Source: Ruminococcaceae bacterium UBA1320 (GTDB lineage Bacteria > Bacillota > Clostridia > Oscillospirales > Ethanoligenentaceae). Taken from it: a stretch of 11,252 nt of DNA. The notes beneath the pieces are model-generated. The model was not told the origin of the DNA. It saw nothing but the letters and a program-made list of their open reading frames with translations, and did not search any database. The stretch lies in the NCBI GenBank assembly GCA_002306975.1, contig DBTI01000186.1:1-11252 (forward strand). Reading direction: 5' to 3'. Below, in pieces: positions 1-6,578 of the stretch; within the stretch, counting starts at the first letter, position 1; each line of letters opens with the position of its first letter. A program made the translations under genes and the position numbers.

Positions 1-15
1 GAGGGCGGCAGCCCC

Positions 16-77
16 GCGGTTTTTTAGTTCCTTTTTTGGCGGCAAAAAAGGAACCGCCTGCCACGGCGTGAGTGGCA
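16..77. repeat. Inverted-repeat cluster at left edge
   Basis: Two short hairpins are visible. The first has perfect 11-bp arms at 27-37 (GTTCCTTTTTT) and 44-54, with the loop GGCGGC. A competing pairing joins GCGGTT at 16-21 to AACCGC at 52-57. The second is TGCCAC at 59-64 with GTGGCA at 72-77. None is followed by a clean T-run on either strand, so a simple terminator is unlikely. The GC-rich, palindromic character suggests a dispersed intergenic repeat or the tail of a feature to the left. Copies elsewhere cannot be seen from this window. Confidence 0.4.
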
Positions 78-187
78 AAAAGCTTATTTGAAGAATGCTA
101 TTTTAAACAAAACAGCAAACACGATGCAAACAACGAAGCTATCTATCACAAGAATATTTTTTTAAGCCATAAAGTTTGCCACACAAA

Positions 188-226
188 GCCAGCACCCTCC
201 CCAAAAAAATTGGGGAGGGTGCTGGC
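188..226 (-). terminator. Long perfect hairpin downstream of ABC operon
   Basis: Arms at 188-204 and 210-226 pair perfectly over 17 bp around an A5 loop (T5 when read on the minus strand). The hairpin begins about 30 bp after the stop codon of the last ABC permease gene, so it probably ends that transcript. The minus-strand sequence after the stem (TTTGTGTGG) is only weakly U-rich. A REP-like dispersed palindrome is therefore an equally good reading. Confidence 0.5.
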
Positions 227-254
227 TTGCCATGATCAATCATGCAAAATAAAA

Positions 255-1328
255 CTATCTCTCTATATCTGATTTTCTCCATGTGCCAACGAGGAAAAAA
301 ACGGCGGAAAATGCGAGCAAAATCAGCAAATCCCCGGTTACTGTGTCAAGCGCGTTGTTACCGATCACCTTGCTCAAAGCGTCAGACGACCAGTAAAAAG
401 GCAGAATTTTTGCAGTGCCGATTATCAACGGTTTTGTGGGCGACATTCCCCATGCGCCGCCGAACATGCACATAACAACGACAATGCCAAGCCCGATACC
501 TGTTGCCTGCGCCGTAGATTTGCAAACCGAGCTGACCGCGACGCCAAGAGCAACCGCTGACAATGAAGTAACCGCAAGGACAAGCAGAACATACAAAGGA
601 TTTTTTCCGGGGTCAACGCCCATACCGTAAACAGTTACAGTGTATATCACAGCAATTTGCAAAATTGAAATAAGCAGAAAGCACAGAATAGACTGGATCA
701 TATAGCTTCGCATAGACACCGGCGCGTTAAACGAGCGGTAAAAGGTTTTCGACTCCTTGTCGGTAATGATAACGGTGGCAGCGAAGATTGACATCATAAA
801 CATACACTGAACAATAAGCTTGAACGGCATTTTATTGTCTTTTTTCTGCGCCACTGCTTCGGTGGGCGGGATTTTTGAAATTGCCGAATAAAAAGCCTCA
901 CTGTTTCCGTGAGTTTTTGCGGCAATGAGTTTTGAAGGGTAAACAAAGCCGTCAACTGCTGCTCCCACAACCTTTGAGCAATCCTTTTCCTCAAGACCAA
1001 GACCGTTTATTTTAGGGGATTTGCCGTTGATTATATCGTTTGTAAAGCCTTTGGGAATCTCAATAGCATAGGTAATGGCAGCGCTTTCAAGCTCTCCTTT
1101 GATTTCCACGTTTGTGACATTTACAATCGAAAAGTTTTTGCCAAGGCGGTTTAAAAGATCTTTGGTAAAAGCTGTGTCATCCCTGTTCACCACGCCGATG
1201 CTGATTTTGGTTGACTGTACGGTTATCTGCGTTGTCGGTATGATGGTGACAAGCGGAAGAAGAAGCATGAAAATAAGCAAGACCTTGTTTTTAAGAAGTC
1301 TTTTTAACGTGTAGAAAAATACGGTCAT
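255..1328 (-). CDS. ABC-2 type transporter permease (second subunit)
   Basis: Membrane subunit of an ABC exporter, 357 aa. One N-terminal membrane segment (about residues 14-34) is followed by a large extracytoplasmic domain (35-168) and five further segments (about 170-189, 212-235, 245-268, 275-295, 331-349). This is the usual ABC-2 (ABC2_membrane_3-like) layout. The start at 1328 is chosen because its ATG overlaps the TGA of the upstream permease gene as ATGA, with GGAGGG placed just upstream. A longer in-frame reading to 1409 would run into the neighbouring gene and begin with a non-hydrophobic stretch. It is the last gene of the ATPase-permease-permease operon, implying translational coupling and probably a heterodimeric membrane part. 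The substrate cannot be read from sequence; drug, peptide or lipid export are all possible. Confidence 0.88.
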   Translation of the reverse strand: MTVFFYTLKRLLKNKVLLIFMLLLPLVTIIPTTQITVQSTKISIGVVNRDDTAFTKDLLNRLGKNFSIVNVTNVEIKGELESAAITYAIEIPKGFTNDIINGKSPKINGLGLEEKDCSKVVGAAVDGFVYPSKLIAAKTHGNSEAFYSAISKIPPTEAVAQKKDNKMPFKLIVQCMFMMSIFAATVIITDKESKTFYRSFNAPVSMRSYMIQSILCFLLISILQIAVIYTVTVYGMGVDPGKNPLYVLLVLAVTSLSAVALGVAVSSVCKSTAQATGIGLGIVVVMCMFGGAWGMSPTKPLIIGTAKILPFYWSSDALSKVIGNNALDTVTGDLLILLAFSAVFFLVGTWRKSDIER

Positions 1329-2101
1329 CTCAAAACCCTCCTTCCCACAAGCAGCGAAAGCGGTGTTATAACGGCGGCAATCGCCAAAAGCGGCAGCAGC
1401 GCCGACCATTCAGTAGTAACAATTGCGTTAAATGCGTAGTTGTGAATCGATATTGCGCTGAGAAATGAAAACATCGGAGTAATCTTTATTGGCGAAAAAA
1501 TTTTGTACATGACAACAAACATCATCGGAAAATTGATAAAAAAGTCGAGGACACAGCAAACATAGATATTGCGTATGAAAGCTGACAGCAGGATACCAAA
1601 GCTGTTTGTTATGATACAGTATAAAAACAGCGTTGCAATTGTAATAATCATGTTTGAGCCAAAGTTCACACCGAATATGAGTTTACCTAAAATAAGATTT
1701 AAGATTGAAAAACCGAACAGCAAAACAAAGCTTCCTGCCGATTTGCCGATGATATTTTTTAAAGCCCCGGCAGGGCAGGCTTTGAACCTTGTGTTTATTC
1801 CGTTTTTGAAGTCCCCCGTCACTGACTGGCAGCTTAACACAGCAAAATAAAACAGGGTCATCAGCATGAAGACGATGCATTCCCTATCCGCTGTTTCAAG
1901 CCCGCCCTCCGGTGCTATGAAGCTATTTACAAGGCTGGTGCCACCGGGAACACTTTTAACATCAGAAACAAAGCTGTTCATTGTCGAACCGGAGATGAAC
2001 GCAAACAACAGAAGCGGCGCGAAAATGAAAAGGACGATTGCGAGAGGTTTTCTGACATATCGGCGAAGTGTAAACGACGCCACGGTTATAATATCACTCA
2101 T
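1325..2101 (-). CDS. ABC-2 type transporter permease (first subunit)
   Basis: Polytopic membrane protein of 258 aa with about six hydrophobic segments (numbering from a GTG three codons upstream: about 22-42, 78-95, 124-147, 153-177, 183-201, 236-256). An amphipathic, basic N-terminus (TLRRYVRKP) precedes the first segment, as in DrrB/ABC-2 permeases. The extracytoplasmic loop is short, unlike its partner, so the two permeases are not duplicates. The ATG at 2101 is preferred because GGCGGTG lies 8 nt upstream, a near match to the anti-Shine-Dalgarno complement. The GTG at 2110 is in frame but sits inside that element. It begins about 16 nt after the ATPase stop and overlaps the next gene by 4 nt. 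Its role is to form the translocation path with the neighbouring permease. Confidence 0.87.
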   Translation of the reverse strand: MSDIITVASFTLRRYVRKPLAIVLFIFAPLLLFAFISGSTMNSFVSDVKSVPGGTSLVNSFIAPEGGLETADRECIVFMLMTLFYFAVLSCQSVTGDFKNGINTRFKACPAGALKNIIGKSAGSFVLLFGFSILNLILGKLIFGVNFGSNMIITIATLFLYCIITNSFGILLSAFIRNIYVCCVLDFFINFPMMFVVMYKIFSPIKITPMFSFLSAISIHNYAFNAIVTTEWSALLPLLAIAAVITPLSLLVGRRVLR

Positions 2102-2117
2102 TTTATTCACACCGCCC

Positions 2118-3050
2118 TTAATTACGAAGTGTCTTGCCGGTTAGCGTCAAGAACACCGTTTCAAGATTTGGTGTTTCAACATTGAGCGAGATTATCTCTG
2201 CCGCGCAGTCAGAAATAATCCCGATCACCCTGCCCAGCATATGGTTTTGTTTTTTTGAAACGATTTTAAGCTTTGTGCCGTCTACCACACAGTCAATCAC
2301 ACCGTCAAGCGCCTTGATTTTATCGACAATGGAAAAATTCATGCCCGAAAGCTCCACATCTATTGTTTCATCAACAGCAACAAGAGATTTAAGCTGTGAC
2401 TGTGAGCCCTTGGCAATTACCCTGCCGCGATCCATGATGAGAATGTTTGAGCATAGCTCCTCAACTTCTTCCATATAATGCGAGGTGTAGATGATTGTCG
2501 AGCCTTCCTCATTGAGCTTCTTGATGGATTTAAGTATGTGGTTGCGCGACTGCGGGTCTATACCGACCGTCGGCTCGTCCATAATGATAAGCTCCGGCTG
2601 ATGTACGATGGCGCAGGCTATGTTAAGGCGCCGTTTCATTCCGCCCGAATATTTTGACGGATAATCCTTGCGCCTGTCGGTTAGCCCCGTAAAATCCAGC
2701 GCCTTCTCTATGTTTTCTTTCAGCTTGCCACCGCGCAGACCATAAAGCCTGCCGAAATAGCAAAGGTTTTCATAGGCTGTGAGGTCATTGTAAAGCGCAA
2801 TGTCCTGTGGCACGATGCCGATTCTGCTTTTTATCTCCTTTTCATCTTTTTTTAAATCCATGTCAAAAATGCGGATTTCGCCGCCGTCAAATTTACTCAT
2901 ACCCGCAAGCGAGCTTATTGTTGTGGTTTTTCCCGCTCCGTTTGGACCTAAAAGCCCGAAAATTTCACCCTTTTCAATTTCAAAGCTGACATTATCGACC
3001 GCAATAAAATCTTTATAACGTTTGACCAGATTATTCACTTTAACAATCAT
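2118..3050 (-). CDS. ABC transporter ATP-binding protein (DrrA/CcmA type)
   Basis: Cytoplasmic ATPase of 310 aa that powers the two permeases downstream. All nucleotide-binding motifs are intact: Walker A GPNGAGKT (35-42), Q-loop Gln82 in VPQD, signature SGGMK (135-139), Walker B LIIMDEP (154-160, catalytic Glu159) and H-loop His191. After the roughly 215-residue ATPase core there is a C-terminal extension (about 225-310) ending in the SLNVETPNLETVFLTLTGK type tail seen in DrrA-like exporters. The ATG at 3050 has GGAGG about 9 nt upstream (AGACGGAGGCGG). It is the first gene of the operon. The upstream dyads at 3116-3166 are likely control sites, but no regulator gene is adjacent. The family assignment is firm; the substrate is unknown. 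Confidence 0.95.
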   Translation of the reverse strand: MIVKVNNLVKRYKDFIAVDNVSFEIEKGEIFGLLGPNGAGKTTTISSLAGMSKFDGGEIRIFDMDLKKDEKEIKSRIGIVPQDIALYNDLTAYENLCYFGRLYGLRGGKLKENIEKALDFTGLTDRRKDYPSKYSGGMKRRLNIACAIVHQPELIIMDEPTVGIDPQSRNHILKSIKKLNEEGSTIIYTSHYMEEVEELCSNILIMDRGRVIAKGSQSQLKSLVAVDETIDVELSGMNFSIVDKIKALDGVIDCVVDGTKLKIVSKKQNHMLGRVIGIISDCAAEIISLNVETPNLETVFLTLTGKTLRN

Positions 3051-3115
3051 TATTTCCGCCTCCGTCTTTATTGTGCTTTAATTCTACCACCTCCCCTGAT
3101 CTTGTTGTAGTTACA

Positions 3116-3166
3116 TGAAGAATAACTTCAATATGACAATTGTCATGACTTATCTATGACGATCAT
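3116..3166 (-). promoter_or_regulatory. Operator-like dyad cluster upstream of ABC exporter operon
   Basis: Three dyads are packed into 51 bp. They are TGAAG-AATAA-CTTCA (3116-3130), the perfect 14-bp palindrome ATGACAATTGTCAT (3133-3146), and ATGA-CGA-TCAT (3156-3166). The pentamer ATGAC recurs at 3133, 3145 and 3156, about one helical turn apart. The position, 65-115 bp before the ATPase start, fits an operator. A possible minus-strand -10 (TAGAAT, near 3080-3085) is downstream, but its -35 is poor. The binding protein is unknown. Confidence 0.45.
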
Positions 3167-3414
3167 CACTAAAAAGTTGAAGCGGAACGGTTTTATAATC
3201 TCCTGACCGCCCTTTTCTTTTTGAAATTGCAGTAACTATAATGCCATCTTCAATAATGAACTATTGTTTCGAGCCTTTGTTCGTATAATTATGTTGATTT
3301 AATGCGCGGCAGCAAGTAAAATAGTTATATAAGTACTATAGCAATTATATTTTAAAGAAGAAAACAATTCCTCTTATTTTTACAAAATACTATAAACAGA
3401 AGGGTTGTGTCGAA
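3167..3414. other. AT-rich intergenic region before the protease gene
   Basis: No coding region is apparent on either strand. TATAAT hexamers occur at 3194-3199, 3237-3242 and 3284-3289, but none has a good -35 at normal spacing, so I do not name a promoter. A weak AT-rich hairpin (about 3354-3380, AAGAAGAA with TTCCTCTT, one mismatch) precedes ATTTTTAC. The Shine-Dalgarno-like AGAAGGG at 3398-3404 is the only ribosome-binding candidate for the protease gene. Confidence 0.4.
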
Positions 3415-4962
3415 ATAGCGAAGAAAATCAAAGTTATAGTTTTGACAGTGATCTGCCTTTTATTTTCCGTCACCGGATTTAGCACCGCAAGCAAAACCGG
3501 AAATACTGTAAAACCGCTTTTTAAGATGTTTAGCAGCTACGCTAGCGATACGCCGACCGGATATTCGCCGCAGCAGATTAAAAAAGCGTATGAAATCGAC
3601 AGCAATTTCGGAAGTGGAAAAGGCAAGACAATAGCTCTTGTCACCGCATATGGCAACCCAAACCTTGAAAACGACCTTAAGGTTTTTGACACGCAATACG
3701 GTCTGCCGGACGCAGACGTTACTATACATAGCGATGGCGTCACAGACAGCGACAACGGCTGGGCGCTCGAAACCTCGCTTGATGTTGAATGGGCTCACGC
3801 CATGGCTCCTGACGCAAAGCTTCTCGTTGTAGAGGCGCCATCGGAAAACAGCTACGACCTTTTGGAAGCTGTTGAATACGCAAAGGATTACGGCGCTCAG
3901 ATTATATCCATGAGCTGGGGTTCCGACGAGGAGGATTTCTTTCTCGGTGAAGACTATCATTTTTCCGACAGCAGCGCGATATTTATCGCGGCATGCGGAG
4001 ACAACGGCGCAGCCTCAATGTGGCCGGCCTGCTCACCGGATGTAATTGCCGTTGGCGGCACAACGCTTAAACTTGACTCCGACGGAAACCGCACGAGTGA
4101 AACCGCGTGGTCAAAATCGGGCGGCGGTACAAGCGCTTTTGAAGACCAGCCAAGCTGGCAGGGCAGTTTCGGCATAGAATCCGATACACGCACGACCCCC
4201 GATGTTTCATTTGACGCAAACCCATCTACGGGTGTTTCGGTCTATTGCAGCGTTATTGACGACGAGGGCACGTACGGCTGGTATAAAATCGGCGGCACAA
4301 GCTCCGGTGCGCCTGCCTGGGCAGGCATCGTCGCCGATCTTAACCAGGATACTTCATCCATTAAAAACGCGGGTACTTTTTATTCACTCGCCGGCGGCAC
4401 AGGCTATACAAACCCCAACAACAGTTTTTTTGATATTGTCTCAGGTTCAAACGGAAACAGCGCCACTGACGGCTACGACCTTGCCACAGGGCTCGGCTCG
4501 CCTAGCGGCTATAATCTGGCGCCGCGCGGAACCTCTTATTCCGCGCATGTGCAACAAGTGGGGTGGCAGCCGTTTGCAAACAACGGCGCAATATCGGGAA
4601 CAGAAGGCAAATCACTTAGGATGGAAGCGGTGAAAATAAAACTCACCGGAGATGTGCCGCAAGGCGCTTCGATCATATACAAGGCGCATGTGCAGTCAAT
4701 CGGCTGGCAAAAAGGCGTATCCGACGGCGCGCTCGCAGGAACTTCCGGTCTTTCCAAGCGGATGGAAGCGCTTAAGATTACGCTCAGCGGTTTTCCCGGC
4801 TATGAGGTAAAATACAGGGCGCATGTGCAGAACATCGGCTGGATGAACTGGCAGACAACCCAGAACGGAACAAGCATTGACGACGCGCCGACAGCCGGAA
4901 CAGTAGGAAAAGCGCTTCGCGTTGAAGCCGTTGAAATCATGATTGAAAAAGCTGCGGCGTAA
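3415..4962 (+). CDS. Secreted sedolisin (S53) serine-carboxyl peptidase with three ChW repeats
   Basis: Predicted secreted endopeptidase. Numbering from TTG 3442 (506 aa), the S53 catalytic set is visible: Glu110 and Asp114 in ETSLDVEWAHAMAPD, Asp187 in GDNGA, and nucleophile Ser287 in GGTSSGAPAWAG. A Ca-site-like end follows (Asp331-Ile332, then Asp346 in GYDLATGLGSP). Residues about 365-503 form three ChW repeats (AHVQQVGWQ, AHVQSIGWQ, AHVQNIGWM, each followed by AGT/SGT...RMEA/RVEA), which probably bind the cell surface or a ligand. The usual S53 N-terminal propeptide of roughly 200 aa is missing. The start is unclear. The frame is open from 3325 with no ATG, GTG or CTG, and TTG 3442 lies inside the signal peptide. 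Starting at ATA 3415 restores a basic n-region (AKKIKV) and places AGAAGGG 10 nt upstream. Function is confident; the start is not. Confidence 0.9.
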   Translation: MAKKIKVIVLTVICLLFSVTGFSTASKTGNTVKPLFKMFSSYASDTPTGYSPQQIKKAYEIDSNFGSGKGKTIALVTAYGNPNLENDLKVFDTQYGLPDADVTIHSDGVTDSDNGWALETSLDVEWAHAMAPDAKLLVVEAPSENSYDLLEAVEYAKDYGAQIISMSWGSDEEDFFLGEDYHFSDSSAIFIAACGDNGAASMWPACSPDVIAVGGTTLKLDSDGNRTSETAWSKSGGGTSAFEDQPSWQGSFGIESDTRTTPDVSFDANPSTGVSVYCSVIDDEGTYGWYKIGGTSSGAPAWAGIVADLNQDTSSIKNAGTFYSLAGGTGYTNPNNSFFDIVSGSNGNSATDGYDLATGLGSPSGYNLAPRGTSYSAHVQQVGWQPFANNGAISGTEGKSLRMEAVKIKLTGDVPQGASIIYKAHVQSIGWQKGVSDGALAGTSGLSKRMEALKITLSGFPGYEVKYRAHVQNIGWMNWQTTQNGTSIDDAPTAGTVGKALRVEAVEIMIEKAAA

Positions 4963-4973
4963 GGCGCCGCAGC
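4945..4973 (-). terminator. Terminator for the lipoprotein gene, inside the protease 3' end
   Basis: A perfect 9-bp GC-rich stem (GCTGCGGCG at 4951-4959 with CGCCGCAGC at 4965-4973) spans the protease stop codon. Read on the minus strand it is followed by TTTTTC (4950-4945). This is a classic rho-independent form for the convergent gene ending at 5023. Confidence 0.6.
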
Positions 4974-4984
4974 TTCCAGGCAGG

Positions 4985-5018
4985 AAGAGAGGTCTCTGAT
5001 ATTCAGAGACCTCTCTTT
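4985..5018 (+). terminator. Rho-independent terminator of the protease gene
   Basis: A 15-bp perfect stem (4985-4999 with 5003-5017) around the 3-nt loop TAT is followed on the plus strand by a short T-run and ACATTTATTG. It lies 23 bp after the protease stop and just before the end of the convergent gene. Confidence 0.8.
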
Positions 5019-5022
5019 ACAT

Positions 5023-5706
5023 TTATTGTTTTACTTTCCATGTTGTTTCAACCTTTTGATAGAGATAATGACCATTGCTGTTTTTTAAAGTATATTGCAA
5101 GGTTTTTAGTTTTTTGCTATAATCCGGCTCATCATTTTTTTCATTTGGAGAAACAAAATCTGCTGTGAGCAGAACGATGTCGCCCTTTTGCTTTATACTT
5201 GTTACAACTGTGCAGACATATGCACCCTGCCCAAGCATGCCTGAATTAACAACATATGCGTTTTTCTGTGCGTTGTAACAGGATATTTTACTATGGTCGA
5301 CCGAACCGATATCAAAACGGTTTTTAACAATAAGGTCGCCAACGTCTTGAGGAATTATATAATTTCCGTTATCCCCGTATTTTTCGATATCAACAAAATC
5401 GTTATTGTTCAATGCGCAACGGAAAATCTGGTCACCTAGATCTTTTGATGTTATTTTTCCGTCAAAGTCCTCGCCTATATTCAAATAATATGGTGTCGCG
5501 TATTTTTCTCCGAACAGTTTCTTGTTTGCATCAGTTGTAATATCCTTTTCTGCATCGCTTGAACCGGTTGTTGCAGATACGCTTGCAGGCGATGATTTTC
5601 TTTCATCGTTTTTTGAACAGGACACAGCCGTAAATGATACACTGGCAATGATCACCGACAATACACTAAGGCTGAGGAGCTTTGCAAAGATTTTTTTGCT
5701 TTTCAT
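5023..5706 (-). CDS. Putative lipoprotein of unknown function
   Basis: I do not recognise a family. The 227-aa product begins MKSKKIFAKL, then a hydrophobic stretch, then TAVSC with Cys30 as the likely lipidated residue. The lipobox is slightly atypical, with Ala at -3. A Ser/Thr/Lys-rich linker (about 31-60) leads to a globular part of about 165 residues with Cys in FRCAL, SCYN and YVCTV, ending YTLKNSNGHYLYQKVETTWKVKQ. The ATG at 5706 gives a standard signal-peptide n-region; a GTG at 5718 is in frame but has no spacing to the GAAGAGA before it. The gene is monocistronic, with its own promoter (5744-5772) and a terminator embedded in the opposing protease gene. It is probably anchored to the outer face of the membrane. 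Confidence 0.75.
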   Translation of the reverse strand: MKSKKIFAKLLSLSVLSVIIASVSFTAVSCSKNDERKSSPASVSATTGSSDAEKDITTDANKKLFGEKYATPYYLNIGEDFDGKITSKDLGDQIFRCALNNNDFVDIEKYGDNGNYIIPQDVGDLIVKNRFDIGSVDHSKISCYNAQKNAYVVNSGMLGQGAYVCTVVTSIKQKGDIVLLTADFVSPNEKNDEPDYSKKLKTLQYTLKNSNGHYLYQKVETTWKVKQ

Positions 5707-5743
5707 AATGTCTGTCACTCTCTTCTTGTTTCTTTACAGCTTT

Positions 5744-5772
5744 ATTCTACACGTGCCGTCGACAGATGTCAC
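5744..5772 (-). promoter_or_regulatory. Sigma-A type promoter of the lipoprotein gene
   Basis: On the minus strand GTGACA (5772-5767) and TAGAAT (5749-5744) are separated by 17 bp. Each hexamer has one mismatch to consensus. It lies about 40 bp upstream of the chosen start. Confidence 0.6.
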
Positions 5773-5834
5773 TATCAAAAACAAGTTTGTAATTGATATC
5801 GCCAAATTGGAAATTAATGTTTCTGAAATTTAAC

Positions 5835-5862
5835 AAAAAAGTCCGCCAAACGGCGGACTTTT
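5835..5862 (-). terminator. Terminator of the cyclophilin/ferredoxin-like operon
   Basis: GTCCGCC (5841-5847) pairs with GGCGGAC (5852-5858) around AAAC, and A/T pairs extend the stem. On the minus strand the stem runs into TTTTTT. It lies 24 bp after the stop of the gene at 5886. Confidence 0.85.
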
Positions 5863-5885
5863 CAAACTTATAAAATCTTTTTTAA

Positions 5886-6557
5886 TTAACCTTTTGCGCT
5901 GTATCTGCACACCCTCATGCAGATGCCGCAGACTGAGCCGCGGCCGATCTTCATAAAATGCTCACGCATATAATTGTTGCAGGCGTTCGCGTCAAACAGT
6001 TCTTCGCGCTCCATGCCTTCTTGCCACGCCGTGCCCTTTATAGCATGAGCGGGGCACGCGTTTACGCACAAATTGCAGCCGCCGCATTGTGATACGGCAG
6101 ATTTTGTTCCTTCGGAAAGCGGACAGTCGGTAAAAAGCGTGCCGAGGCGAACGCGCGGACCAAGCTTGTTATGCAAAAACAGTGTGCTTTTGCCAACTGT
6201 GCCAAGCCCCGCGAGTACCGCCGCCTTTTTATGCGAATATCTGCCCCTGTGGGTGCGGTTTTCACCGGTATTGATGGACTGGGAAGCGCCTATCGGAATA
6301 TACCGGTAACCGTCCTGCGCAAGCAACATGCCTGTTTGAAGAAGCATGCGGTCGATAAAGGCGTTGACCATGCGGTAATGGTGAAAATAGGTGTGCGTAG
6401 GCGCGTCGCCTATTTCATCGACAACGGCGTCTGAAAGGGCAACGACAATTGATATCGCATAGGGTAACCCCTCCGGCGCGTCCGGCACCTTTGCAAAGCC
6501 AACGTCATAAACGCCGTTGCTTTTTAAAAACGCTTTGATTTTTTCCGCTGTATCCAT
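5886..6557 (-). CDS. Short QueG-like protein with two 4Fe-4S clusters
   Basis: Predicted cytoplasmic iron-sulfur protein of 223 aa. The first cluster motif is Cys158-X2-Cys161-X2-Cys164-X3-Cys168-Pro. The second is Cys193 plus Cys210-X2-Cys213-X3-Cys217. The middle (IPIGASQSINTGENRTHRG, KAAVLAGLGTVGKSTLFL, LGPRVRLGTLFTD) resembles the cobamide-binding reductase core of epoxyqueuosine reductase QueG. However, QueG is about 380 aa and has C-terminal HEAT-like repeats; this protein stops right after the second cluster. Such short relatives are often called 'epoxyqueuosine reductase' or '4Fe-4S double cluster binding protein', and the substrate of this one is uncertain. It starts 21 nt after the cyclophilin stop, so the two are likely co-transcribed. 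The Shine-Dalgarno is weak (GGCGGG, 13 nt away). Confidence 0.85.
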   Translation of the reverse strand: MDTAEKIKAFLKSNGVYDVGFAKVPDAPEGLPYAISIVVALSDAVVDEIGDAPTHTYFHHYRMVNAFIDRMLLQTGMLLAQDGYRYIPIGASQSINTGENRTHRGRYSHKKAAVLAGLGTVGKSTLFLHNKLGPRVRLGTLFTDCPLSEGTKSAVSQCGGCNLCVNACPAHAIKGTAWQEGMEREELFDANACNNYMREHFMKIGRGSVCGICMRVCRYSAKG

Positions 6558-6578
6558 GCAAATTTATTTTCCCGCCTA

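Noticed and set aside
72..272. Plus-strand open frame of 66 codons with GTG start
   Set aside because: It runs through the 188-226 hairpin, has no Shine-Dalgarno and has an unbiased composition; the start falls inside a small inverted repeat.
1329..1409. N-terminal extension of the second ABC permease to 1409
   Set aside because: The ATGA overlap at 1325-1328 with GGAGGG upstream defines a better start, and the extension is not membrane-like.
3354..3380. AAGAAGAA/TTCCTCTT hairpin followed by ATTTTT, similar to the CAATTCCTCTT at 10382-10392
   Set aside because: The stem is short, AT-rich and mismatched; the shared 11-mer is probably chance in AT-rich intergenic DNA, so I do not claim an attenuator or a repeat family.
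3460..3960. Minus-strand open frame of 166 codons opposite the protease
   Set aside because: It is a shadow of the sedolisin coding frame; the plus-strand frame carries clear catalytic motifs.
5522..5833. Plus-strand open frame of 103 codons with hydrophobic middle
   Set aside because: It lies mostly antisense to the lipoprotein gene; the hydrophobic run is the complement of its signal-peptide and promoter region, and there is no ribosome site.
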